A stretch of 64,000 bases of DNA from Scatophagus argus (taxonomy: Eukaryota; Chordata; Actinopteri; Scatophagidae). The stretch spans positions 804,501 through 868,500 of the forward strand of contig NC_058511.1 in the NCBI RefSeq assembly GCF_020382885.2, given 5' to 3'. The position numbers and the translations under genes are program-made. Of the stretch, positions 35,981-49,011 are shown piece after piece; the first letter of the stretch is position 1, and each line of letters begins with the position of its first letter. Below the pieces are notes generated by a model. The model was not told where the DNA came from. It searched no databases and saw nothing but the letters and a program-made list of their open reading frames with translations.

Positions 35981-36290
35981 ATGTGATTTCAGCTGCAGAC
36001 TCACACCATCAGTCCGAGTCTGTTAAAGGGCACTTCTGTCATTAACAAGCACAAACACTGTGCTTATGGATGAGCGGTGACAGTTTTGAACTCCTGCTGC
36101 GTTGATCCTGTCGCTCTGCTGAGACATGAAATCCTGACCACAGCGAAGGTGAGGGTGACGAGCTTTATTTTTGTATTAGAGGTGATGAAGAGGAGGTAGC
36201 ACAGCTGCATCATCACGACTGACCTTTACTGTCAGATAACCTCCATTTGACTTTGTGTTTCGGATATAAAAACATTTTGGCCAATAAAAT
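35981..36290 (+). other. Probable e2f6 3' untranslated region
   Basis: It follows the proposed TGA at 35978-35980. AATAAA at 36283-36288 is a candidate poly(A) signal about 300 bases downstream. This depends on the last e2f6 exon being right. Confidence 0.35.
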
Positions 36291-36521
36291 ATGAAAATGT
36301 GATTTCTGCTGGTTTGATTTCCTGACGCTTCAGTGTGATCACGCACTGTGGAAGTGCCCTCCAGCCAATGGGAAGAGAGCAGTGGTTTACTTTAATACTT
36401 CAAAACAAGTAAAAGTGTGCGAGTGTGAGTATTTAAAGTATTCGTAGTAAAAGTACTGTTGTACTGCTAAATCCTCTCTCATCGGGTGATTGGGACTCAT
36501 GCATCAATGGCAGCAGGATTT

Positions 36522-36706
36522 TAAGAAGAAGAATAATTAGCAGTATATATATTTTTACATACATTGTATTTAACCCATCCTTAGTTGAACACACATGCAA
36601 CATCCTTGAGTGCATTAATCACTCCTGCCCGTCCAGTAGGGGAATCGAACCAGCACCCCTCTGATCACAAGCCACTTCTCCAGCCTCTAGGCCAGGGCTG
36701 CCCCCA
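36522..36706 (-). mobile_element. tRNA-derived SINE, copy 2 (internally deleted)
   Basis: Read on the minus strand it has an A-box-like ggcctagaggctgg, a B box ggttcgattccc and 'ggagtgattaatgcac'. It then jumps to the 3' block (tgttgcatgtgtgtgttcaa, taaggatggg, and an 'attcttcttctt' tail). The middle block with cccttgagcaaggcac is missing compared with 62428-62775. The head here is better preserved than in copy 1. Confidence 0.8.
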
Positions 36707-37628
36707 GAACCAGACCGGAGTTTGCACAAGCAGAGTTTCGAACTGCGGTCTTTTGGACAGGAGTCTGCTGCTCTTCCAGATGCACCACTGTTTTGTTCTG
36801 TTAATGTTGGAGTTGGTTGAGCTGGAACTCATTTTGAACTATTTTGTATAAAACTACTGATTCTTTTCATTCTGAGTTCATCTGCGGATTATTATCTCCA
36901 TTTATCCATTGATTGTTTGCTTTGTAAAGATGTTGTACTAGCAGAGAAATGTGGGATTTTGTCTGCAGGCACTAAGCATAAAACTTCACTTCTGTGAAGA
37001 ATTTTCGGTAATAAATGAATGACATTATACTTACTGATGTTGGCACATGTTGTTACTGTTTCAATGAGTGTTTATGGCGCTTTGACAATGAGGTCTCCTC
37101 TTTGTTCCGCTCACTCCAAACCTTTGTGGTAGTACCAGGTGCAGCAGCCAGGGGGCAGCAGCTGCTTTCTGTGGTCCGAGACTTGAAGGATGTTTCTGCA
37201 ACGGAAGAAACTTTAGTTCTTCTAGTAATCCAGATTATTTATTGGTCCAGAAGGACGTCAGCAGAGGCTGGTGGTCTGAGTTCTAATAACACATTATAAA
37301 GCAAAGTGTTCACACATCAGCAGTGAGCTGTGGTAAGGACCAGCAGTCCACGCACTCACACATTATTCTACGTGTTCAGTGACGTTCATGTTCATGATTA
37401 TTGTACTTGAGTGACTCGGTTAATTTGTATTTTCACACAAAGAATTTAATTTTTACTACAAATGATCTGTTCCAAATATCATTTATTGGTTGCTCTGATT
37501 ACTAATAATCGACCTCTCTTTAAAAAAAAACATGGCTGTGTTTTATTAACATTAAAAAGTGAGAGTGTCATAAGTACAATACATGAAGTATGAAGTAAGT
37601 AAGTAACTGAAACACTTCAGTGCGTATT

Positions 37629-37651
37629 GTGTGTGTGTGTGTGTGTGTGTT
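37629..37651. repeat. (GT)n microsatellite
   Basis: About eleven uninterrupted GT units. Confidence 0.9.
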
Positions 37652-37691
37652 TATTGCTCTCGAGTGTTGTGTGGTCCTGGTCCTGGTCCAG

Positions 37692-37834
37692 CTGAGGGAC
37701 TCCGCCCTCCTGCCTTCAGGGCGGGCAACACGAGACTCGAGCACACAGATTTACCAGAACACGTGAAGGCAGCAGAGGAACACAAGACTGAATCATCTGC
37801 TCCAGGAGCTTTCAAAGGTGGGAATCGGCCGCAG
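37692..37834 (+). other. Possible isolated exon
   Basis: The segment is preceded by cctggtccag, ends GCCGCAG before gtgagt, and is open in one frame (EGLRPPAFRAGNTRLEHTDL and on to GNRPQ). It resembles no family I know and has no matching partner exon. A chance pairing of splice-like motifs is quite possible. Confidence 0.2.
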
Positions 37835-39059
37835 GTGAGTCCACACGATGCCTTCACTGTCCCAGCAAATCGAGTTCCTCTTGATATTCCCCTGTGTGTG
37901 TTGGTGCTGGGCGTCAGCCTCCTGTGGTGTGTGTTTGTTGTTGCTGCAGTGTGTCGTCTCATCTCTTTTGTAAGTCTTTATTCCTCACAGAAGATGAGTG
38001 TTGCTTCTGTAACGTGAGTGTAAAAGCTCACAGGAGGTGTGTTAGCGGTCGTCACTTCAGGACTTTGTGTGCGTGTGTGTGTGTGCTGGCAGACTGAAGC
38101 TGATTCCGTAATGTGAACAGAGACGGCATGTCCTTCAGCGTCCACATGCAGGACGCTGAATGTTGATGTTCCCTGCATGGACATCAGAGGACACGTTTCT
38201 GAGCTCACGTTCGTTAACGGCACACAGCTGTTAACTTCAAACTTCCGGAGGTGACTCGGGTGTCATCTTCTTTGGTCTGCTGTCTCCATGGCAGGACAGC
38301 TGGGATGAAGTGGACTGTGTTCTTGTCCGAACCCCACACCTGAAGGCTAACGCTGACCACTTCCTGTGTTGTCTTTGCAGAGCACCAACTGCAAATCCCT
38401 AAACTGTCAAATACAGTCAGTTGACAGATTGATTCATCTGCAACAGTTTACAATCTATGGAGTTAACGGGTTATTTATCAAACCAAAACATCCTCTGGTT
38501 GTCACAGTGAGGCTGACCTTTGACCTGATTCCGCGTCTTCTTAGCCTCAGTCAAGACGTTGCTGACTTAAGATCAGCGTGGCTCGTCTGAGGGTTGTTGT
38601 TGTTGCGACGACATGAGCTTTAATGGTCACGGGACATGCAGCTGGTTAAAATGGGCTGCGACCTCTGGTCACCAGGTGGCTGCATACACAGACAATGTGG
38701 CTTTGAGACGGATTATCTCTCAGGGAAACAAAGGCGGCCCGTGCACAGAGAATCAATAAGAGAAACACCTGAGCGATCAGCGCGACACGTGGGCTCACAT
38801 CAACAATGGCAGGCTGTTCTGTGTGTCCAGGCTCTCCACATGTCACCTCACAGTTAAACAGCATGTTGATGAATCCTGACTGGAGCTCATTAGTCTCCAC
38901 TGGGAGCTAATGAGAGTCAGTTTCCTCCCTCACATCAGCTCAGAGTGTCTGTTGACTCCTGAACGAACTGCTGCAGCTCTTCACAGCCTCAGAGAAACTT
39001 TGTCAAAGTCCAAGTCTGTGAGGGAAGCGACCACCTCGTCATCACTGCTGCACAGACCC

Positions 39060-39125
39060 CAAATGACATCACCGGAACAAGATGGCAGCGCTCGCATCGG
39101 GGATGTTTTGACTTCCTTTTTGAAG
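39060..39125 (+). repeat. Dispersed repeat, copy 2 ('acaagatggcagc' type)
   Basis: It matches 34585-34652 over about 55 bases with a few differences. The aagatggc core recalls LINE 5' ends, but the class is not known. Confidence 0.7.
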
Positions 39126-42100
39126 CTGAGATGCGTCGGGCTTCTTTTTATTTACGTCAGTGATCTTAAAGAACAGATCTGCTGGATTTCTCTGAATGCA
39201 GTGAAACACTTGACAGGCACGCACACACACACAGACACACACACTGTGGAGGTGAAACCAGCAGTTTGGTTTCCCTCTCGTCATGGCGGGCAGGCAGCCC
39301 AGCGTGACCACCGATGCTGCTGCCACCGCCGCCACCGCAACAGCAGCAGCAGCAGAAGAAGAAGAAGAAGGGTGTCTGTGTTCACCTGGAATGTGCACTG
39401 GATTTTCTACCTAATTAACCTTCATGTTGTCGTGTGAGGCCGCCGCCTTCTGCATGATGGAAAACGGCGATAGGCCTGACCGGCCCGTTCTGACACAATG
39501 GAGGGCTTGTGTTTGAGGCCGAGCTGATTGGATCTGAACTCAGCAGAGCTGAACTCAGTTAGCACACAAAGTGAAGCAGCTTCTGGCTAATTGGATCTCA
39601 TTTTCACCACGATAGACTTTTATTATCACCTCGCTGCAGGCAGGAGGTTAAACCAGCCATTTAAAATTCTTGTCGCAGTCAAATTCACAGCAGCAAGCCT
39701 CAGATTATAGATGAGCAAGGTCAGAGGTCAGAGAGGCGTGGTTAGCATGGAAAAGAAAACCAAATTTTAGCTTGATTTGATTTTGTCAGTGTTGCCGACT
39801 GCGATCGAAGGCGGAGGTTCAGTGTTTGTTATTTTGTGGAGTAAACAGCTGAGGGGATTGCGTCTCTGTGTGCTGCTGCAGCTGTCAGGACGTTCGACAG
39901 CCATCAGACTCGCGTGCAGGTGAATTAAGGTCTCTTTGAGCTTCACGATCCTCAGCGTCAACACAGGAAGTGGACGGAGCTGCATACCTTAACCCAGATT
40001 TAACAAGGCCAACACTGTTCTGGGCAAAACCCACCGCTGTTTTTCCTCTCCCTGTGGTTTGGACAGGGATGTTGTGGACTCAGCTGAGCTTCAGGCTGAA
40101 CTCACTGCCAAATTTATGGACCCTAAACACCTCAGATTTCAAGTGAAAATGGGGTTTAAATGTCTTTATTGCAGCAGGATTGTCACAGCGAAAACTTAAT
40201 GACAAGAGATTCGGTTTTGATTCTGTAATTCAGCAATTTTTGTGTGTGTAAATAACAGAGCAATCAGCCAGTAAATAAATAAAGACTTTAGACACACACA
40301 CAGATTCATCCTGCATTGCTTACTCAGGATGAAGGAAACTGTAAACGAACAGCTCTTGATAATGAGGTTTCTTTGGTGTCTCATTTGTCCACAGAACTGA
40401 AAGGCTGGTTAGCGTGTTGGAGGGGTGAGGGGCAAGGGGGTGGGGGTGGGGTGAGGCAGGGTGAGAGGGGTTGCAGACTGCAGGGGAAAAAGAACCATGA
40501 AATGTCCTCAGTCCAGAGGGATGCCCTCCTGTCTCTTCTGTCTTCTGTGTCTCCTTTATGATGTGTCACCTTCTGATTGGTCCATAAAGATGTTTAGAAA
40601 CCACACATGGAAACGACCCAGAACTCAGTCGGTTTTTAACTTTTTACCAAAGTAATCCAGTGATACTCACTGCAGGCAGTTGGCTTCATCCTCTGGAAAC
40701 CCTGAATGTCTCTGCCCATCTAGCAGCAGTTGTTAAAATATTTCAGTGGCTGCTGTTAGCGTCATGCTGCTAGCATGGCTAATAAAACAACTGAACATTA
40801 ACTGATGTTTTATCGAGTCACAGAGGGTTGACTGACGTGTACAGCAGCTGTAGCTGTTGGCTCTTATGGCCACCAAGCTAACGGTGGGCTAACATCAGGA
40901 TGTCGCTGAGCGTCTGTGATGCTGCTGTGGTTTGTCCCGCACTGTTGATCCTCGGCGGCAGCTTTTCGGCCAATAGAGTAGCAGAGACTGGCTCTGCCTC
41001 CAATCGGACCAAGACCAACTGAAAGGCAAACGCTCATAACGACAGCCTGCCGCCGCCTGCTGGTACGAAGAGTCGTTTCCTCTCACGCAGGAGCAGGACG
41101 TTGGCCGTCAGCTGTAGTCTCTGTGGTAGGTTCAAGTGCAGCAGTCCCAGACGCAGTTTGTTGTGTGTGTTGCTTTACATGTAAAATCAGTGGCATGGTC
41201 CTTTAAAGAGTGACACATGCTGAAAACTGGGTAGAAAATCTCAAATCAGTGTCGCTGTGTTACATCACCCTGCTGCTGTTCTCAGATCAGCTTCCAACAG
41301 CCAACTGGGATCAGTGTTTCCCTCCACAGCTGCTTCCAATTACTCACAGAATTCTGTCCGTTTTCCCACGTCGTAGCGAAGCCGTCGCTCGGCCTGCCTG
41401 TCCGGTCAGTGAATCGGTGATGAAGCCGTGACAGACACACAGTCAGCCGGGTCAGCTTTGTCAGGATGTTCTTCTTCATTGTTAAATCTCTGCTTAATGA
41501 AGTCCGACCTGTTCCGTGGATGACATTTGAGAGCGTCTCCCCACAGGGTGAGAAGGCCAGTCTTCATCTCTCTGTGTTTCATAAACAGGATCTTGTGGAG
41601 CCTCCGCAGACTGTGCCCCCTCCCCCAGGGTGGATTTGTTCAGATTGGAAAACATATCCAGTTTTCCTGTTTCCCATGTCCTGGGCACATCTTTCCATCC
41701 CTCCGTCTGTCCTTCCACCCTTCCCTTCCAGCTTTGATTCCTCAGGGAAAAATCACTCCTGATATGTTGAGCTTTTTATTTCCACTGCATTAGCGCAGCA
41801 GCGTGTTGTCGTCGTGCTGGCGAGTTTTTCCATCGTCGCTCGGTTGGGCTTTGGTAACGGGACACTTGAAGCTGACTGGTGAGGCTCCAGGCGTTTCTGG
41901 CTCTGATTCACCAAACAGCTCTGCAGTGGAAAAACTAAAAGATGCTGATGCTGAGATGTAGACTCCAGAGCTGCAGCGTCTTTTTCATGTGACTGCGAGT
42001 TTCCACAGTGAATATCAGAACAGCAGAAACATCTGAAGGCGGTAACTCGTGGTCTTCCTGTCAGGGAGCTCGAGGAAGTTTTTAAGTCATGTATCGGTCT

Positions 42101-42988
42101 GAACGGCTCTGTCTTATTGGTCAGGTTTGGATCTGATGCAGGTAAGATCTGGATGCTGCAGTGGAACCCTTCGCAAGGCTCAACATGTCGTTAAGAACGA
42201 GCTCATGTCGATCTGCTGCGCGTTGTTGCGTGCTGACATCACTCACAGGTGTAACATGCTGGCTGCAGTGTGTGTATTCATGTAAAAGGAAAGACTGCAG
42301 GACAGACTGAAACCTGCAGAGAGCCTGTGACAGAGCAGAGTCCATTTAGATGAAAGGTTTGAATGCACAGAGAAGAGTGGCTTTGATATGGCGTCTTATG
42401 CCTTATACATTCCCTCTGTTTCTCAGTTCAAACCATCTTTTCTCCTCCTCCTCCTTCATCCTTGTTGTTTTCCAGTGTTGTGTAATCAGACGAGGAGAGC
42501 AGTTGGTTTCTGGTGACTCTCTTACGTAAGACGACGGAGCTGCTCGGGCTTTAAGAGGGTCCACATGTTTTTATGTGACTGCAGCGAGTTAACACAAGCC
42601 AACGAAGTGAAACGACATCAGTCTTTTGAGCTTGTAGATGCTGAACCAAAGCGTGATAAAGCAGGCGTGACTTTGTTCCCGCTGGGTTCTTCACATGTGG
42701 AAACTTTTTTTTGGACCTTTTTGTTTCCTGTTGGGGTCGTTGTGTATGTGCAGTGACAGCAGGACAGGAAGTGTGTGACGGGATGTTTGACCCTTCAGAG
42801 GTGTGCATCAAACACAGCTCAGAGGAAATCAGTGTGTGCTTGTGTGTTGTTGACGTCATGTTGTTTACAACCAGAGCGGGAAATTCCTGCAGCAGCAGCC
42901 AGATGTCTGCAGCAGTTTGTGTCCAGGACGGTTTGGTTGGGAGCCGACAGTCCTGGCGTGATCTCAGCGTCCAACTCGATGGTTTAGC

Positions 42989-43014
42989 GGGGGCTGGAGC
43001 CACTGTGCCCCCAT
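42989..43014 (+). repeat. 26-bp inverted repeat, arm 1
   Basis: This segment (gggggctggagccactgtgc then cccca and t) is the exact reverse complement of 46654-46679. Confidence 0.9.
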
Positions 43015-45304
43015 TGAAGCCTCTGTCATCCACATGGTTGACAACATGGTTTTGTATTTCCTGGTTTCTGGTCCAGTGGAGTAAACTGATGCAGTTTTCT
43101 GAACCTTTGTGAATGATGAAAATCTTTCTGTGTGTCAATAGTTTTTGGTCTTCAAGCTTCTGAATTTTGAGGTATTTGGTTAAGTAGTAGATATGCAAAT
43201 TAAGCCCGGTTGTACTGATTTTAACTTATATATTTATCTGTGTCTAATGTTTCTGTGCACTCGAGGCCTCTCCGCTCAGTCGGCTCTCTTTGGTCTCCGC
43301 CGCGATCGGAGGTGTTTTCTCAGCCGCAGCCCGGCTGCTCGGTCTGATCAGGATCATTTCCACGACTCCGCACGAGCGCTCAGCCCACAAACAACAACCC
43401 CAGCAGTTGTTTCTCTTTGGAATACTTTGTTCACCTCATTGAGTTTACTGTAAAAGCTTTGACATTCCTCTGAGGCTCAGCGGCTGCAGCCTGTGACCCT
43501 CCAGGACCAAACCGAGCTGGTACAAACCGCCGAGAGCTGTTAACCTGCCTTCAGACAGAGCCTCCTGTGCCCTGTTTTGCTCTCTGAGCTTGTTTTGAGC
43601 TGATCCGAAACTCTTTAATCTCATCCTCAGGGCAGCAGGGGAAACATTATTCTCAGGATTCAAACAGGACAGATGAGGAGGAGTCTGAGAAACCTTTTAA
43701 ATAAGTAAATTCCATTAGTTAGTCCGTTAGTTAGTAAAGAGCTTCTTGTACCTGATTTAAAGCTTGTTTCAGCCTGCAGATTGTTCTCAAGACTGTCTGC
43801 TCTGGAAGTGAAGGAAGTGAAGTGAAGGTCAGGGGTTATTCATCTTATTCTTAAGGTCTGGCAATCATTCCAATCAGATATGACGTCTGACGTAAGCAGC
43901 GAAACAATGTCATGCCAAGCTCGGGTGTGAATGGCACTGCGAGGCCTCTGGTCCAAATCTGACTTTTCTATAGACTTTACAGCCACATAGAAGACACTAC
44001 TTATGTGCCTTTGTAGGTACAGCACACTTAGATATGATCAAAATGGAAGACAAAACTCTCAATGAAAGCTGTATGAATACATACAGTGGAACCTCTGAGA
44101 TCCTGGATTCTGTTGGAGGTCTGTGACCGCTGGGGCCTCACAACTCATACGTACTGAAACATTGTTGGATATATGAAAGGTTTAGATGAAGCGTCGATGT
44201 TGGTGCTGACTAGACTTCACAATAGAGTTGACATGAGCCAACCAGCTTCACTGGTTTCAGCAGCCTAAATGAGGCTCAGTCCTGTTCATGTTTTCTGCAG
44301 GGCCAAAGAATGAGCGATTTGGTTTTGGTCCAAACCCTCAAGATGTTTGACCATGTACTTCTGTACTCCAAAGACCGATCAGAAATGTCTCGATCTTTCT
44401 GTCACTGAACAGATTCATGTGGAGTGCAGTTTGTTTGCGCTCCTTCAGACTCTGTTTACTCTGTGGTAGGACTCCAGCTTTTGGCTAACCGCTCAGTCCT
44501 GCTAATTACTGTGTTTAGCTTTGTGTGTGTGTGTGCTGAGCTGTGGACTCACGAGCTGGTCCACAGGCCAACATGGTCACGAAGAACACCTTGAGTTCAT
44601 TAAAGCAGCAGGTAAACACAAGCTTCAGCAGCCATCATTGGACATCTTCAGGCTGGCTTGTTTGTTTGGCTGGTTTGGCTCCTTTCAACCAGCGAGCTTT
44701 TTGTGACCAACGTCGTTACTCACTCGCTTTACTCGTCGCTTCGTCTCCTGTTTTCAGTCAAAGCCAGTCTGAGTTTCATCTCAGAGGAACACAACACGTT
44801 CTTTTAGTGGAAACAAGTGACCCGTAAAGGACCATCAGTGTGTTTGATGCTGCAGTTACAGCAGAGAAACATTTTTAACCTTTCACTTCAGTTGTGAGTT
44901 AAGATTTTAGCTCAGATTGAGGGCTTTGGTTTTGGAAGGAGCTGAATATAGAAGAACATTTTCATGAGAACTGAACGGGAAGATGATTTCCACTGCCTCA
45001 CTCACCTTGATCTCACCAGTAGGCCAAGACCATTAATCTAGATCAGAATTATCCAGATTGGATTCAGACCATCTCAAAATGTCAGCAGCATCTGGAGGCT
45101 GAATCAGAGGTGCCGACTCCTGGCACGACATCGTTTTATTCAGGCCTCTCTGTGATGAAGGCCAGAAGAGGAGGAAGACGAGTGTCATCGGCACACACGC
45201 CTCCGTTTGCCTCTCACACACTCGGCCACTCAGTCATTAAGGGGCTCAAAGTCGTCGTGGGATCGAGCTGTCAGATATGTCATCACAATCTGATAAATGT
45301 AAGC

Positions 45305-45405
45305 AGCAAAATCCACCATCCAAGTCTGTCTGAACAGTCGCTAAACCGGCAGACTGGACTAGCTAACGCCTCCAGTCTTTGTGCTAAGCTAGGCTAAACA
45401 TGTCC
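45305..45405 (-). repeat. Dispersed fish repeat, inverse of the 9-kb copy
   Basis: On the minus strand it reads tagcctagcttagcacaaag then actggaggc, the same motif as 9028-9060. Flanking sequence upstream is typical repeat debris. Confidence 0.45.
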
Positions 45406-46653
45406 TGGACTGGATGCCCAGAGACAAAACAAACATCTTCTCAATTAGTTCAGCATGTTGGAAGTAATGGAATTTAAATATTGTTTGTAGATCTTTGTAG
45501 ATTTTGAGCTAGAAACAGCCAAGAAGTGGCGTCTAATAACACAAATGGGGGAGGAAGAGGGCAGGCAGACATGGACTAACTCTGATTTAATGACAGTTTA
45601 CTGCAGATAACCTTCTGCTGTTTAAACCAAACTACATTTGACCTGCCACCAAATGTGATTAGGCTCTGCAGCACCGCCCGAGTCTGTCAGCCTCCACAAC
45701 ACCAACCACCTCTTCATTCAATTAGCCGTCAATTAGAGCAGAGACTCGATCCATCACAGCAGCTGAATGGCCTGATTGGGGACCTGAGGATGAGGATGGG
45801 AGGAGGACATGACGAGGGGCAGCATGCACTAAAAAGGATTTTTCTGTGTTTGTGTTTTTAGTGAGTGAGGTGGCAGCTGATTGGTTGTTGGGAGTCTATA
45901 GCTTACAGCACCCAGAATCCAACCACGTCACCGTAACGAGGTCCAAAACTACCTGCACAACAAATCTGGCCTCCAACTGCAAAATGTTTTCATTATTGAT
46001 TAGTCTGCTGATTACTTCTCAGAGAATCATCTAAAGAAGAAAACACTAAATGTACCAGAACCCATCAGTCACTTCTGTAAGGCCAAAGCCCAAAGTCACT
46101 CAGTTAATGAAGGATGAAGAAACAAATTCACAAAGCTGGAACCAGTTTAGCATCCTGAACTTGTTGAGATAGTTGTCTCGGCTATTTGAGAACTGATTAA
46201 TCAGTTTTCAGCTAAACTCTTGTCAGACTTGGTACTCCAGCTGAGCAGCTTCATAAAAACTGGACAATGTGACACAGTTGACATGAACTTTCTCCATCTG
46301 AAGGTCAGAGTGGTCGTTTGCCATCAGCAGCTCACAGGAGTTACTTTGAACAGAATCTTGTGATTGTGCTGATTCCAGTCAGATCAGTTGACTTCAGTCT
46401 GAAGTCTGTTAAAGCTGCTGCAACTGATCCCAGATCAGCTCGGTGTGAATGAGCTGTGGTGTTCTTCTCGTCTTCGGGATCTTTGAGGCTCTCCAGAGGA
46501 GGAAGCAGCTGCAGCGGCCACACCAAACCCAACACTCGGCCCCACCTGAGTCCGGGGGCCCCACCCGTCTGCTCACGGCCAGGACAAGGACCCCAGTCAG
46601 CCAGGACAGGAAACAGACCCCCACCCCGCCCGGGCCCAGGCGCACTTCCTCTG

Positions 46654-46679
46654 ATGGGGGCACAGTGGCTCCAGCCCCC
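46654..46679 (-). repeat. 26-bp inverted repeat, arm 2
   Basis: It is the exact reverse complement of 42989-43014, about 3.6 kb away. It sits inside a GC-rich block. Confidence 0.9.
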
Positions 46680-48990
46680 CCCTCCTCCTTATCGAAGCTG
46701 CTGCTTTGTGCGTTCCCATGGGGAGGTGGAGCACTCATTTTGCTCCTTGGCAAAACACAACACAAACCCCTCCCCCGTGCGTGCTGCACAATCAAACCCC
46801 AAAACGTCCAGCAAGGCCTGAACACAGTGGACAGTGCTGCGTCTGCACATCAGGGTGTTTGTTTGAAAGAAAACGGCTTACTGAATCGGTGTGGTGGAGC
46901 TGCTGCTCTCGTAGAGCTTCTTCTGGTCACCACAAGATTTCACCGTTGTACTCGGAATTAGTGCTGCAAGTCTGTGGTTCATATGAAAGTTAACTGAATG
47001 TCTCATTCAGACATGTCACCCGGGACCTGTTCTGGTCATCAGACTGAAAATTAAATCATCATAAAGGGGGGAGGGGCCGAGGGGTGTGTGAGGGATACAT
47101 CTGGATCAGCTCCATTCATTTCTATGAAAGCTGCACATGAAGCCCAAATAGTTTCTCTTGTCGGGTATAAAATTACTCAACTCTTCGGCAATGCCTTCGC
47201 AGTGTGAGGCCTTTAGAGCATGTGCAGCTAACTTCCTGTTTAGTCCTCCACAACTCGTCAAGCGGCTCTTCTAGACTTTCAAAATGTTACTGGGCCAAAT
47301 GGATTAGAGTCTCTGGGATCAGACCCAGACTGCTGCAGTCCGGTCTCAGTCTTGATACGTGGGCCACACGCTCTCATTCCTACAGGAAATCAAGAACAAA
47401 CAAAGAACAACATTGTATGTTCTTATATTCTAACCTTTACTGGTTCTTCTTTCTGGTTTAGTTTCCTTAAATGTTTACAGAACGGTTGAAGTTTGTTTTG
47501 GGTGCATCTGCTTTCTTTTTCTTCTTCTTTGTCACCATGTGCACTTCCTTTGAGAGTGAATGTACCTCCTGTGGCAGCAGAGGCAGAACCTGTAGTCCAG
47601 ACATGATGTGTTCAGTGCACGGCCTTGGTTTTTGGCGGCTTTTACCTACCTACTGCTGCAACTGTACGAGCAGATAAATCATCAGCGTGTCGTTTGTGCT
47701 CGTGTCATCTTGCCGAGGTTTGGTCTGATTTACTTTTTGGAGGCAACTGATGGATCATGTGACTGAATGCATCATCAGGGTTTGTGTGGCTGCACTCGCT
47801 GACCTGAGGGTGTGTTAGTCAATCCAGCTCCATGGAAACTGTCAGGGTGGTGTTACATGTAGTATACCACACCACTATTAACAGCATGTTTGTGTCTGTA
47901 CGTAGTCTGGACCCGTCACTTCAGAGTTTGGAAATGGAGGAACATTTTGGCAGGTTGCAGTGGCAAAAACACATCCTGCTGGACGGAGTGTAGTTATTCG
48001 ATCCGCAGGAACATGAAGTGGAGACTCGGAGAGGAAAACTCTGAGAGCGTCAGAGCGTCCTGCCCAGAAGCACTGAAGCCCCTGACGATCTTTGATCTGT
48101 TCAGATGTCTCACTGTCAGACTACAGATTATAGATCTTGTAGGCATGACAGACTACACCTGGTCCCTAGCCAATCACAGCTCAGTCTTTCACAACCTGCA
48201 TGATGTCACTGGGCAGAAGGGACCCACCTCCAGGGGCTGTGGTCCAGTAGAGGTAGATTTTGTTGGTTACAGCAGTATGTTTCAGTGCTTTGACTAAAAA
48301 CTTCTGAAAAATAAACTGGATTTTGATGACACCAAGCTGTGAGCTCCGTTTGTGATCTGAGTTTGAATTTAAAGCTCCACTCACATTCATTTTTCCAATC
48401 ACCTGATGGACTTTTTATAACCAAACAAATAGATTCATGGAGAAGATAAGCAGCAGATCCATCAGGAATGAAAACAAAAAGTGCTGGGTGCTGAGAGTGA
48501 AAAATGATGCACGTTAATAATGAACATGCTGAGTGTGAGGGAGCAGTCTGAGGGTTTGTGTTTGAGTATCTGCTGCTGCAGGAGGCGTTTCAGCTTCCTG
48601 CTGTTTACTGCTGATCTGGACTTCCTGTTTCCTGCGTCCTCTCAGCCTCGAGACAAAAGCTTCATCACACTGAGAAAAGAAATAAAAGAAGCCCGAGCGC
48701 TGAGTCCGTCACTGAGATTTGTCCTGAATCAGCACATTTTGCTGGTTGTTTGGTGTTGATATTTTTCCTTACATTATTAATTTGCGTTGACTGATCAGCT
48801 TGATCATTTCAGGTTGTAGCTGACTTTTCTCTTTGTTCCCAACTTTTTGGATTTGGAGTTTTGTCGTGTCATGAATTTTTAATCTTGAGGCTTCAGGTGT
48901 CTTCATCTTTGTTAAGTACAGTTACCGTGGTTACGGGTGTTGACACCATGTGAGCCTGCGGTGATCCAGGAGCCCCTCTTCCACCTCGCA

Positions 48991-49011
48991 TTAGCATTAG
49001 CATTAGCACAG
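48991..49011. repeat. Short (ATTAGC)3 repeat
   Basis: Three tandem ATTAGC units. Confidence 0.8.

Noticed and set aside
44567..44611. Small exon-like segment (ANMVTKNTLSSLKQQ) with acceptor and donor
   Set aside because: It has no recognisable family and no phase-matched partner exon; splice-like motifs of this quality occur by chance.
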